Source: Clostridium gelidum (GTDB taxonomy: Bacteria; Bacillota; Clostridia; Clostridiales; Clostridiaceae). From it: 64,000 bases of DNA. Shown here piece by piece: positions 8,763 through 17,260 of this stretch (the first letter of the stretch is position 1; each line of letters begins with the position of its first letter). A model generated the notes under the pieces. It saw only the letters and a program-made list of their open reading frames with translations, had not been told where the DNA came from and did no database searches. The translations under genes were made by a program, and so were the position numbers. Location of the stretch: NCBI RefSeq assembly GCF_019977655.1, contig NZ_AP024849.1, positions 5,427,001 through 5,491,000 on the forward strand, given 5' to 3'.

Positions 8763-8818
8763 ATATGTGCGTATTTTTTATTAGTTAATAATTTTTACGC
8801 CTTAAATGCAAGTTTAAT

Positions 8819-9682
8819 TTATAAATTCAAGCACTTGTAGATAGCTTTAGCAACACCTGCATTATCATTGGTATCTGTTATATATTTTGCAACTTTCTTT
8901 ATTTCTGGAATAGCATTTTCCATAGCAAAAGATATAGGAAATTCAGTAAACATTGAATAGTCGTTAAATCCATCTCCAATTACAACAACTTCCTCTTTTT
9001 TTACTCTCTTTTTATCTGAAACCTTAGATAATATAATTCCTTTTTGAGCTTCTATGTGATTTATTTCTAAATTAATTGCAACACTTGATGCAATTGCAAG
9101 CCCCTCTATAGTTTTAAGTTCTTCTTTTAATTTAAAAATCTTATCTTCACATTCATCATAAGACTCAATTTTTCCTATTTTAATATCTCTACTTAAAAAT
9201 TCATCTATATTATCAATATACTTTAAAATTGCAAAATGATGTTCTTCTTTTGCCCTCTTAAGTATTTCTTCATGATTTGTAACTTCTGGATGTGAATATT
9301 GAACCCTCAGTATACTTCCTTTTAAAGATTCTTCTTTAGTATTAATGGTATATAATCCTTTATCCGTATATATTTCAACATTAAGTCCATCTCTTTTTAT
9401 TATCTCTAAAATGTCTTTAATCTTACCTTTGTCCATATAAATTCCTTCTAATATATTTCCATCTTTATCTCTATATTCCGCACCATTTAGTACTATACAT
9501 TCACACTTTAAATTATACCTATCAAGAAATGGTTTAATATCTTCATACATTCTTCCACTGGCAATTACAAACTGTATTCCCATTTCTTCAGCTTTTCTTA
9601 TAGCCTTTAAATTTTCTTCAGGTATATCATCATTTCTTCCAAGTAATGTTCCATCCATATCTGATGCAATAAATTTTATCAT
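8819..9682 (-). CDS. Cof-type HAD-superfamily hydrolase
   Basis: A 287-residue protein with GGAG before its ATG. HAD motif I is DMDGTLL (Asp8 nucleophile, Asp10), motif II is ASGR, a Lys-containing motif III lies near residue 215 ('EAQKG'), and motif IV is GDGFNDYSMF. A large C2-type cap domain lies between motifs II and III, as in the Cof/YbiV/YidA group. These cytoplasmic Mg-dependent phosphatases act on sugar phosphates and similar small molecules. Its position after a phospho-beta-glucosidase gene suggests sugar-phosphate detoxification (inference). It is bounded by terminators at 9709 and 8639, so it probably has its own promoter or depends on readthrough. Confidence 0.92.
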   Translation of the reverse strand: MIKFIASDMDGTLLGRNDDIPEENLKAIRKAEEMGIQFVIASGRMYEDIKPFLDRYNLKCECIVLNGAEYRDKDGNILEGIYMDKGKIKDILEIIKRDGLNVEIYTDKGLYTINTKEESLKGSILRVQYSHPEVTNHEEILKRAKEEHHFAILKYIDNIDEFLSRDIKIGKIESYDECEDKIFKLKEELKTIEGLAIASSVAINLEINHIEAQKGIILSKVSDKKRVKKEEVVVIGDGFNDYSMFTEFPISFAMENAIPEIKKVAKYITDTNDNAGVAKAIYKCLNL

Positions 9683-9708
9683 ATTTTTCTACTCCCTATT
9701 ATAAAATT

Positions 9709-9739
9709 GGGCTAGAAAATATTTTAATTTTTCTAGCCC
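9709..9739 (-). terminator. terminator between GH1 gene and HAD gene
   Basis: An 11-bp stem GGGCTAGAAAA/TTTTCTAGCCC is followed by AATTTTAT on the minus strand, just downstream of the gene ending at 9767. Confidence 0.75.
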
Positions 9740-9766
9740 TTAAATACTATTAAGTATTTTTAAATA

Positions 9767-11227
9767 TTAAAGTTCTTCTCCATTACTTTCAATTACTTTC
9801 TTATACCAATAGAAACTCTTCTTTCTTGATCTACTTAAATCTCCATTTCCATCGTTATCTTTGTTAACATAAATGAATCCATATCTCTTTTTCATTTCAC
9901 CAGTTGATGCACTTACTAGATCTATACATCCCCAAGGAGTATATCCAAGTAACTCTACTCCATCTTCTACTGCTTCTCTCATTTCTTTTATATGTTCTCT
10001 TAAATAATCAATTCTATAATCATCATTAACTGAACCATCTGCTTCAACTGTGTCTACGGCACCCAGTCCATTCTCTACAACCATTAACGGAATTTGATAT
10101 CTGTTGTAAATATTATTTAATGTCCATCTTAATCCTTTAGGATCAATTTGCCATCCCCAATCACTTGCTTTAAGATATGGATTTTTTACTCCTCCAAGTA
10201 TATTTCCAGAAGTTCTTTCTAATTCTGGATCTGAACTTGCACAGTTTGACATATAATAACTAAATGTATAATAATCTACGCAGCCTTCTTTTAATATTTG
10301 CTCATCATTTTCTTCCATTTTGATTTCAATATTATTATCTCTAAAATATCTCTTTGCAAAACCTGGATAAGCTCCTCTTACTTGAACATCAGAGCATAAG
10401 AAATTATTTAAATTATCTCTTTCTTGAGCTAAAAATACATCTTCTGGATTACATGTATTTGGATATGCTGTCATATATGCAATCATGCACCCCATTTTAA
10501 AATCTTTATTAATTTCATGTCCTAATTTTACAGCTTTTGCACTTGCAATAAATTGATGATGAAGAGCCTGAAATCTTATTTGTTTACTATCTTCACTTTC
10601 CTTATCAAATGCAAGTTCACCGCCATCATTTAATAAAATTCCACCACCCATAAATGTACCAAATGGCATAGTCAAACAGTTTATTTCATTAAATGTAAGC
10701 CAATATTTCACTACATCTTTATATCTTTTAAATATAGTTTCGCAATATCTAACATAACAATCAATAACTTCTCTTGAAGCCCATCCATTATACTTTTTAG
10801 TTAATCCAAATGGTGTTTCATAATGAGAAATTGTAACTAAAGGCTCAATATTATATTTCTTTAATTCTGCAAAAACATCATCATAGAATTTTAATCCTTC
10901 TTCATTTGGTTCTAAATCATCACCATTTGGGAAAATTCTACTCCAATTTATTGACAATCTAAAAGTCTTAAATCCCATTTCTCCAAATAACTTTATATCT
11001 TCTTTATAATGATGATAAAAATCTATTGCTTCATGGCTTGGATAGTATGTTTCCGCTTCTAAAACAGGTGTTATTCTTCTTGGAGTTGTGTGAGTACCAC
11101 CTGTCATAACATCTGAAGTACTAAGCCCCTTTCCGCCTTCCTTATATCCACCTTCAAATTGGTTTGCCGCTGTTGCTCCTCCCCATAAAAAATCCTTTGA
11201 AAATCCTTCAAATTTATTATTTAACAT
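9767..11227 (-). CDS. 6-phospho-beta-glucosidase, GH1 (BglA/AscB type)
   Basis: A 486-residue GH1 enzyme with GTGAGGA before its ATG. The acid/base Glu181 is in TFNEIN and the nucleophile Glu385 is in VVENG. The 'DLVSASTGEMKKRYGFIYVN' segment gives Ser439, Lys447 and Tyr449, the phosphate-recognition residues of E. coli BglA-type 6-phospho-beta-glucosidases. It cleaves PTS-imported cellobiose-6-P or aryl-beta-glucoside-6-P in the cytoplasm. It lies downstream of the GH3 gene, separated by three mini-hairpins and a palindromic repeat. It is closer to the partial gene at 1-643 than to the enzyme at 1558-2970. Confidence 0.94.
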   Translation of the reverse strand: MLNNKFEGFSKDFLWGGATAANQFEGGYKEGGKGLSTSDVMTGGTHTTPRRITPVLEAETYYPSHEAIDFYHHYKEDIKLFGEMGFKTFRLSINWSRIFPNGDDLEPNEEGLKFYDDVFAELKKYNIEPLVTISHYETPFGLTKKYNGWASREVIDCYVRYCETIFKRYKDVVKYWLTFNEINCLTMPFGTFMGGGILLNDGGELAFDKESEDSKQIRFQALHHQFIASAKAVKLGHEINKDFKMGCMIAYMTAYPNTCNPEDVFLAQERDNLNNFLCSDVQVRGAYPGFAKRYFRDNNIEIKMEENDEQILKEGCVDYYTFSYYMSNCASSDPELERTSGNILGGVKNPYLKASDWGWQIDPKGLRWTLNNIYNRYQIPLMVVENGLGAVDTVEADGSVNDDYRIDYLREHIKEMREAVEDGVELLGYTPWGCIDLVSASTGEMKKRYGFIYVNKDNDGNGDLSRSRKKSFYWYKKVIESNGEEL

Positions 11228-11267
11228 TTTTATTCCTCACTTTCTTTATTAATGATGAATGATTTAG

Positions 11268-11390
11268 GATGAAACTCACAGAGAAAGTTCTGATATCCAA
11301 ATATAAAATTTACTGTGTGAAAGTTCGAGAACTAAAATATAAAATTTTGACTCTCACTTTTGGAGCATCACTTTTTAATCAGTAATTCCA
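11268..11390. repeat. palindromic repeat, member of a family also at 28940-29010
   Basis: CTCACAGAGAAAGTTC at the left and TCTCACTTTTGGAGCA at the right enclose two copies of AAATATAAAATTT-like sequence. Nearly the same words occur, reverse-complemented, in the core of the element at 28768-29134. It is non-coding and lies between the GH1 start and the GH3 end. Confidence 0.5.
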
Positions 11391-11426
11391 TCCTAAATGT
11401 TCTTAATTGCAGAAAAGTTCCGTATT

Positions 11427-11523
11427 GTGCTTCGCACTTTTTTAGCTGTGAGATGTTCTTATATGCGCTTCGCGCTTTTTTTATTGGTGAAATGATCTTA
11501 GTTGCAGCATAGCTGCTTTTTTT
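11427..11523 (+). repeat. Three tandem T-tailed mini-hairpins
   Basis: GTGCTTCGCAC (11427), GCGCTTCGCGC (11465) and GCAGCATAGCTGC (11504) are each followed by 6-8 T on the plus strand, at a spacing of about 38-40 bp with related flanks. They face opposite to the surrounding genes. The last unit runs into the stop codon of the GH3 gene (11522-11524). Confidence 0.6.
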
Positions 11524-14338
11524 ATTTGTGCATATTTTTAAATTGTGTAGACTGCATAATTGTGTTTAAAACTCTTATAGCAGATCTTTGAAGATCTCCT
11601 AAATATAATTTAGGTTCATCATATCTTCCTTTATAAGTAACTGTCTTTGTTCCATCTTGATTTGTTGTAACTTCTGCTAACCCTTCATTTTCTGTTTCTT
11701 TTACAGATGGATTAAGCTCAACTCCTGCAGCTACTTTAGTAATTGCAGTATCTTTACCATTTGGATCTAAAATAAAGTTGTTCCATGATTCTACATTTTT
11801 CATGCTGAAAGTTACAAAATCAAAAGCCTTTGATACCTTAACATATCCATCTTTTTCAAATTGTGGTTCTATAACCTTAGTTAAGCCTGAAGTTAATGAA
11901 GTTTTATCCCAGCCTGGCATTATTAAGTCATTTCCAGCGTGCATTGATTCAATTGGATCTGCACCAGATAACCAGTCAGTCATTATAAGACCTTTAAAAT
12001 TCCATTCTCCTCTTGGAATATCTGTACATAAGTCATGATTTGCAGCAGTATATTTTCCATTAAGCTTGTTATAAGATGTCATAATAGCCATAGGCTTCGC
12101 ATTCTTAACTGCAATTTCAAAACCTTTTAAATAAATTTCTCTGAGTGCTCTTTCTGAAACTGTATTGTTTTCACTTGTTCTGTCATTTTCTTGGTTATTA
12201 GACGCAAAATGTTTTATTGTTACCCCAATGCCTGGTTTAGACTGTACTCCTTTTGTAGCTGCTGCCCCCATAGTTCCTGTTAAATAAGGATCTTCTGAAT
12301 AATATTCAAAATTACGTCCACAAAGTGGATTTTTATGAATATTCATTCCAGGTGCAAGCCATAAAGTCATTCCATATTCAAGCATTTCTTCTCCAATAGC
12401 TTTTCCAACACTTTTTACTACATCAGTATTCCAAGTTTGTGCTAAATCAGATCCTATAGGCCATGCTGTACAATATTGATAATGTTTATTTTTATCTTTA
12501 TCTTCATAAGATTGAGAAATTCTTATTCCTGCTGGTCCGTCTGTTAGTATAATTTCTGGAATACCATACTTTTCATAATATTTTCCTGTAGTTTGTCCTG
12601 CTGCACCTTTTTTTGCCTGATCATTTGCTTCACTCGCTGTCATTCCTACTCCATTTACAATTTCAGCCAGCTCATCATTAGACATTCCTGCAACAAATTG
12701 TTCCATAGTTATCTTATTATTATAAACATCCAATAATTTTGCATTTTCTTTTACATCTACTTTTTTAATTTCTTGTTTATAGCTGCCATCTCTAGAAAGC
12801 TTTCCTATTTCTTCATCAGTAATAGTACTTGGTACATAGGTAGTAACTTTTTCATCATCATATTTAGAAGCATTATTACCATCTTTCAAATTCAATTCAT
12901 TTGCTAACAGTTTAATTACTGGTGCTTTTGCAATTTCAGTTTCTTCTGAATCATAAGTATAAGGTTTTTCCCCTATATTAGTTAAAGTATTTATCCTTTT
13001 ATCTGGTTCAAGCTGGTTACTTAATTGCTCTGTTACAACACTTTCATCTAAGTTCAATACTGCTCCAACATGTGTATTTCTAGAACTATTACCTACACGT
13101 ATATAGTAGCTGCCTTTTTCCATTTCATAAGCTGCTTTTTTCTCATTATAAGAAGACATATCACTTGTATTGTAGCTTATTGTAACAATCTGACTTTGCC
13201 CTGGCGCCAATGTATCAGTCTTTACATATGATGCTAATTCTTGATATGGCTTTTCTATATTAACTTTAGGAGCGGAAAAATATACTTCAACAACTTCTTT
13301 TCCTGAATACTTTAAACCTGTATTTGTTACCTTTGCCTTAACTGTTACCTTATCTTTATCAGCAGTTACAGCTTCAACTTTTGTATCAAAAGTAGTATAA
13401 GATGAACCATATCCAAATTCATATGCAGGAGCTATTCCAAATGTATCAAAATAACGATATCCAACATATATGCCCTCATTATAATCTTCCTGTTTACTAT
13501 CTCCATCATTACTACTAAATGTTTTAGAAGATGGATAATCATTGTAATTGACTGCCCATGTATCAGTAAGTTTTCCTGAAGGCGTAACTTCACCATTTAG
13601 CACTTTAATAAGCGCTGTTCCACCTTCCATTCCTCCTTGAGACATAAGAAGCACTGAGTCAAGTCCTTCTATTTCCTTAAATAATGATGTATCAATTATT
13701 CCTCCAACATTAAGAACAACAATACTATTTTTAAAAGATGCTGACATCTTTTTTATATTATTGTATTCTGTATCTGTTAAGTAATAATCTCCCTTCTCTG
13801 CTTTTCTATCTTTTCCTTCTCCTGAAATTCTTGATATTACATAAACTGCTGTATCTGTTCCTGATTTAGCAGTATTGATGTCTTCATCTGTCACTTCGGT
13901 ATCTGGAAATGTAAAGCTGTTCATCCAGTCCTTTTTGAAATTTGCATTGCCTTCATTCCATAACTTTACATAATTATCAATCCATTTTTCACTTGTAACT
14001 TCATATCCTGCATTTTTAAAGCCTTCATATACAGATACGGTATATCTTTGATTAACATCTCCTGAACCAGTACCACCTTTTATAGTTTCATATGCTCCTC
14101 CACCAAATAAAGCTATTTTACCTTTTGTTTCAATTGGAAGTGCATTGTTCTTATTTTCTAAAAGCACCATACCTTCTGTTGCTGCTTTCATAGAAAGTTC
14201 AGCATTTATTTTCTCACGTTCTGATAATTGTAAAGTAGTTGCTTTAACTTGACCATTTATCATAAAAACAAATACAAAAATTAATACCATGCTCATAGTT
14301 AAAAACTTATTAATTGCTTTTTTTGCATACCCCTTCAT
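11522..14338 (-). CDS. secreted GH3 beta-glucosidase with reversed domain order
   Basis: I choose ATG 14338 (938 residues); the upstream TTG has no good ribosome binding site. A signal peptide or anchor of about 30 residues ends near VKA/TT. The GH3 C-terminal (alpha/beta sandwich) domain comes first ('MKAATEGMVLLENKNNALPI', 'GGTGSGDVN', 'EGIYVGYRYFD'), then a fibronectin-III-like domain, and only then the catalytic TIM barrel ('ILTDGPAGIRIS', 'KHFASNNQE', 'LIMTDW', whose Asp is the expected nucleophile). Known reversed GH3 enzymes, such as those of Ruminococcus albus and Butyrivibrio, are beta-glucosidases. It probably trims beta-glucans outside the cell for the PTS. It starts 18 bp after the GH4 gene stop, so the two form an operon. 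Confidence 0.9.
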   Translation of the reverse strand: MKGYAKKAINKFLTMSMVLIFVFVFMINGQVKATTLQLSEREKINAELSMKAATEGMVLLENKNNALPIETKGKIALFGGGAYETIKGGTGSGDVNQRYTVSVYEGFKNAGYEVTSEKWIDNYVKLWNEGNANFKKDWMNSFTFPDTEVTDEDINTAKSGTDTAVYVISRISGEGKDRKAEKGDYYLTDTEYNNIKKMSASFKNSIVVLNVGGIIDTSLFKEIEGLDSVLLMSQGGMEGGTALIKVLNGEVTPSGKLTDTWAVNYNDYPSSKTFSSNDGDSKQEDYNEGIYVGYRYFDTFGIAPAYEFGYGSSYTTFDTKVEAVTADKDKVTVKAKVTNTGLKYSGKEVVEVYFSAPKVNIEKPYQELASYVKTDTLAPGQSQIVTISYNTSDMSSYNEKKAAYEMEKGSYYIRVGNSSRNTHVGAVLNLDESVVTEQLSNQLEPDKRINTLTNIGEKPYTYDSEETEIAKAPVIKLLANELNLKDGNNASKYDDEKVTTYVPSTITDEEIGKLSRDGSYKQEIKKVDVKENAKLLDVYNNKITMEQFVAGMSNDELAEIVNGVGMTASEANDQAKKGAAGQTTGKYYEKYGIPEIILTDGPAGIRISQSYEDKDKNKHYQYCTAWPIGSDLAQTWNTDVVKSVGKAIGEEMLEYGMTLWLAPGMNIHKNPLCGRNFEYYSEDPYLTGTMGAAATKGVQSKPGIGVTIKHFASNNQENDRTSENNTVSERALREIYLKGFEIAVKNAKPMAIMTSYNKLNGKYTAANHDLCTDIPRGEWNFKGLIMTDWLSGADPIESMHAGNDLIMPGWDKTSLTSGLTKVIEPQFEKDGYVKVSKAFDFVTFSMKNVESWNNFILDPNGKDTAITKVAAGVELNPSVKETENEGLAEVTTNQDGTKTVTYKGRYDEPKLYLGDLQRSAIRVLNTIMQSTQFKNMHK

Positions 14339-14356
14339 ACTCTCACCCTTCAATAA

Positions 14357-15715
14357 TTATTTATTTTCTAATTTTTCTATTATATCTTTAAATTGAGGTA
14401 AGTGCTTTTTATGTGCTAATAACATTTCATTTAACAATTCTTTTGCAATCTCACCGCTTGGAACTAATGGATTTATTGTAAATGCATGAAGAGCTTTATT
14501 ATAATTTCCTGTAACTGCTGCTGAAATTGTTGTTTCTTCCATTCCCTTCATTATTTGAACCATTCCTCTTGTTGCTGGATCAAATTTTCCAAAGTTAATT
14601 GGTTCTGGTCCATGTGATGTTATTATACTTGAAACTTCCACTATAGAATCATATGGGAGATCCTCTAAAGCTCCATTATTCTTTGTACTAACTACCATAG
14701 TAGTTCTCTTGTCATTATAAATTGAAGCAATTAATTCACATGCAGCATCACTATAATGAGTTCCACCACGCTTAGTTAATTGCTCTGGCTTATAATCAAG
14801 TTTTGGATCCTTATATAATTCAAACAATTCAGCTTCTGTTTTCTTTACTACTTCTGCTCTAGTTTCACCTTTTGCAAATTCTTCAAGTTCAGATTTTAAC
14901 ATATCATCTGTAACATAATAATATCTATGATATGGACAAGGTAATATTCCCAAATCCTTAATTTGTTCATAATTAAACTTAATATCTTTAATATTAGCAA
15001 CTCCAGCATCCTTATTTTCTTCTGCTTGTGCTGGATCATATAATTTATCAATTACTTCAGCAGTTTTTTCATTTCCTTCTTTGTCCCATACTCTATGGTA
15101 ATGGAAGTGATTTAATCCTGCAAACTTATAAAACAGTTCACTTGAAGGTACTCCAAGCTTCTTAGCATCATCTTCTACACAGTTAATTGGAACATTACAT
15201 AAACCAACTGTTCTATCCCATCCACCATATTTAATAGCAGCTTCTGTTACCATGCCTGATGGATTTGTAAAATTGACAAGCCATGCATCAGGACACAATT
15301 CTCTCATATCATCTATTATGTCTAAAATTACTGGAATTGTTCTAAATGCTTTAAACATACCACCAGCACCATTAGTCTCTTGTCCAATTATTCCATGACT
15401 TAAAGGAATTCTCTCATCCTTTATTCTTGCATCTAAAAGACCTACTCTAAATTGAGTTGATACAAAATCTGCGTCCTTAAGTGCTTCTCTTCTATTTAAA
15501 GTTAAAATAACTTTCCAGTCAAGTCCAGCAGCTTTAACCATTCTTTTAGCCATAGCTCCAACAATTTCTAGTTTTTCTTTTCCATCTTCAATATCAACAA
15601 GCCATAATTCTTTAATAGGTACTTCATCTTTTCTTTTTATAAATCCTTCAATTAATTCAGGAGTATAACTTGACCCTCCACCAATAGTAACTATTTTGAT
15701 TTTTTCCTTTTTCAT
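14357..15715 (-). CDS. 6-phospho-beta-glucosidase, GH4 (LicH/CelF type)
   Basis: A 452-residue protein with GGGAGG before its ATG. It has the GH4 Rossmann motif 'TIGGGSSYTPELIEGF', a 'FVSTQFRVG' segment, 'GQETNGAGG', 'VNFTNPSGMVTEA', metal-ligand Cys in 'GLCNVPIN' and His in 'AGLNHFHYH'. GH4 enzymes use NAD+ and Mn2+ in an oxidation/elimination mechanism to hydrolyse cellobiose-6-P and related phospho-glucosides in the cytoplasm. This is a mechanism distinct from the GH1 enzymes next to it. It lies upstream of and close to the GH3 gene. Confidence 0.95.
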   Translation of the reverse strand: MKKEKIKIVTIGGGSSYTPELIEGFIKRKDEVPIKELWLVDIEDGKEKLEIVGAMAKRMVKAAGLDWKVILTLNRREALKDADFVSTQFRVGLLDARIKDERIPLSHGIIGQETNGAGGMFKAFRTIPVILDIIDDMRELCPDAWLVNFTNPSGMVTEAAIKYGGWDRTVGLCNVPINCVEDDAKKLGVPSSELFYKFAGLNHFHYHRVWDKEGNEKTAEVIDKLYDPAQAEENKDAGVANIKDIKFNYEQIKDLGILPCPYHRYYYVTDDMLKSELEEFAKGETRAEVVKKTEAELFELYKDPKLDYKPEQLTKRGGTHYSDAACELIASIYNDKRTTMVVSTKNNGALEDLPYDSIVEVSSIITSHGPEPINFGKFDPATRGMVQIMKGMEETTISAAVTGNYNKALHAFTINPLVPSGEIAKELLNEMLLAHKKHLPQFKDIIEKLENK

Positions 15716-15956
15716 ATCTTATTTCCTCCCTCAATTTTTAATCAGTTTTTAATCAGTTATAAGTTATGAATTAAAAGCCCATAGGCTTTTATCCTAAACT
15801 GTTAATTGATCTAAGTAATCCTTTACCTAAAGATATCACAGAAAATAAGCAATTACTTTGGTTTTTGAATTTTAGTGACACGTTCTACTTTTAGTTATTT
15901 GTTTTTTTATAAAACAATGTGTTTTAACCTCATTTCTTAAAATATAGATATAAAAA

Positions 15957-15993
15957 AGGTTACAAAATGATTTTATAAATCATTTTATAACCT
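15957..15993 (-). terminator. terminator after the esterase gene
   Basis: AGGTTACAAAATGATTT pairs with AAATCATTTTATAACCT (one mismatch). On the minus strand it is followed by TTTTTTAT. It ends the esterase transcript before the GH4-GH3 unit, which therefore needs its own promoter in 15716-15956. Confidence 0.8.
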
Positions 15994-16006
15994 CCTTTAA
16001 ATTAAT

Positions 16007-17197
16007 TTATTTTTTTTGACTAAACAACCAATTTATAGCATTTTGATTATTATAAGTTGGTACCCATGCAAAATGGTTATATACAACATTTTCGTTTACT
16101 GGTACTCCAGCATTTAACATATCTTTTGATGAATATTCTGTAAACATAACATTACTACCTAATTCTTTTAATCTATAAACTAATGTTTTTGTCCCTATAA
16201 TATTATTATTATATTTATATTGATCCTTTTGCCCATACATTGGAACTACAGGATCATCTGTTGCATGAAATGCCCAAATAGGTAAGTTCTTCACTTTTTC
16301 CATTAATGATATATCTCCTTGGCCAGATACAGGCATCGCTGCTGCAAAAAAATCTGGATATGAAGTAATTAACCCCCATGTTCCCATTGATCCCATTGAT
16401 GCTCCTGTTACATAAATACGAGATTCATCTATATTAGGATATTCTTTTTCTAAGCCTTTAATAATTTCAATTAAAGCTGATTTCACTTTTTCTTCATTCC
16501 ATCCCTTTTTACCAGTGGTAGCTACATTTACTTTTAGTTCTGCTGGTAATTGTGGTCCTACAACATAAGCTTTATTAATAGCTTGCTCAGTATCTGAAGC
16601 AAATCCTGTTACCATATCATTAGCTACTAATTGAGCTTCATTATCGCTTCCAATTTCTCCACCTCCATGAAGAACCAATACTAAAGGTGTTTTCTCAGTT
16701 GTTTTAGGCGCAAATAAACGATAATTTAATGTCTCTGTAGTATATGTTCCTTCATATTTTCTCTTTTCAAACTTATCTGCATCTCCTAGGTTAAATTTAA
16801 TACTATCTTTATCAAAATTAAGTTCTGATTTAGAATCACATACTATATTAAACTTTTGATTATATACAAAAGCATCAAATACTAGTGTAATTACATTTCC
16901 TTCAATTTTAATATCTTTAATTGGCTGTTTTGATATTTCAGTAACTTCATTAACTAGTTTAGGAAATTCAATATGGAAATCACTTGACTTTAAATCTAAA
17001 CTCGAACCATTCTTCACTGTTATTTTTATTGACTGAACTTTATTTCCAAAATCACTAGTTGGAGCATAAGCTTCTAATTTTTCAATAGAATTATTTTTAT
17101 TATCCGTATTTAATTCTACTGCCTTTACATTTGTTGTAATCGTCAAAAGTGTACATAGTGTTAGCATACTAATAAATGGTTTTATAAATTTCTTCAT
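16007..17197 (-). CDS. secreted esterase with N-terminal Ig-like domain
   Basis: A 396-residue protein with GGGGG before its ATG. It has a signal peptide (about 1-26, ending VKA/VE). An Ig-like beta-domain of about 110 residues precedes an alpha/beta-hydrolase domain. That domain has the oxyanion-region motif 'VLVLHGGGEIGSDN', the nucleophile elbow 'GASMGSMG', an Asp region 'HATDDPVVP' and a C-terminal His in 'YNHFAWV'. The arrangement resembles Thermotoga EstA and other secreted carboxylesterases related to polyhydroxybutyrate-depolymerase/feruloyl-esterase folds. In a glucan locus it may remove acetyl or feruloyl groups from plant polysaccharide (inference). It is a tandem paralogue of 17261-18673. 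Confidence 0.85.
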   Translation of the reverse strand: MKKFIKPFISMLTLCTLLTITTNVKAVELNTDNKNNSIEKLEAYAPTSDFGNKVQSIKITVKNGSSLDLKSSDFHIEFPKLVNEVTEISKQPIKDIKIEGNVITLVFDAFVYNQKFNIVCDSKSELNFDKDSIKFNLGDADKFEKRKYEGTYTTETLNYRLFAPKTTEKTPLVLVLHGGGEIGSDNEAQLVANDMVTGFASDTEQAINKAYVVGPQLPAELKVNVATTGKKGWNEEKVKSALIEIIKGLEKEYPNIDESRIYVTGASMGSMGTWGLITSYPDFFAAAMPVSGQGDISLMEKVKNLPIWAFHATDDPVVPMYGQKDQYKYNNNIIGTKTLVYRLKELGSNVMFTEYSSKDMLNAGVPVNENVVYNHFAWVPTYNNQNAINWLFSQKK

Positions 17198-17260
17198 TGA
17201 GTATTCCCCCTATTTTATAAAATAACCTTTTATATGTTTAATCATTATTTTATTGTGATT

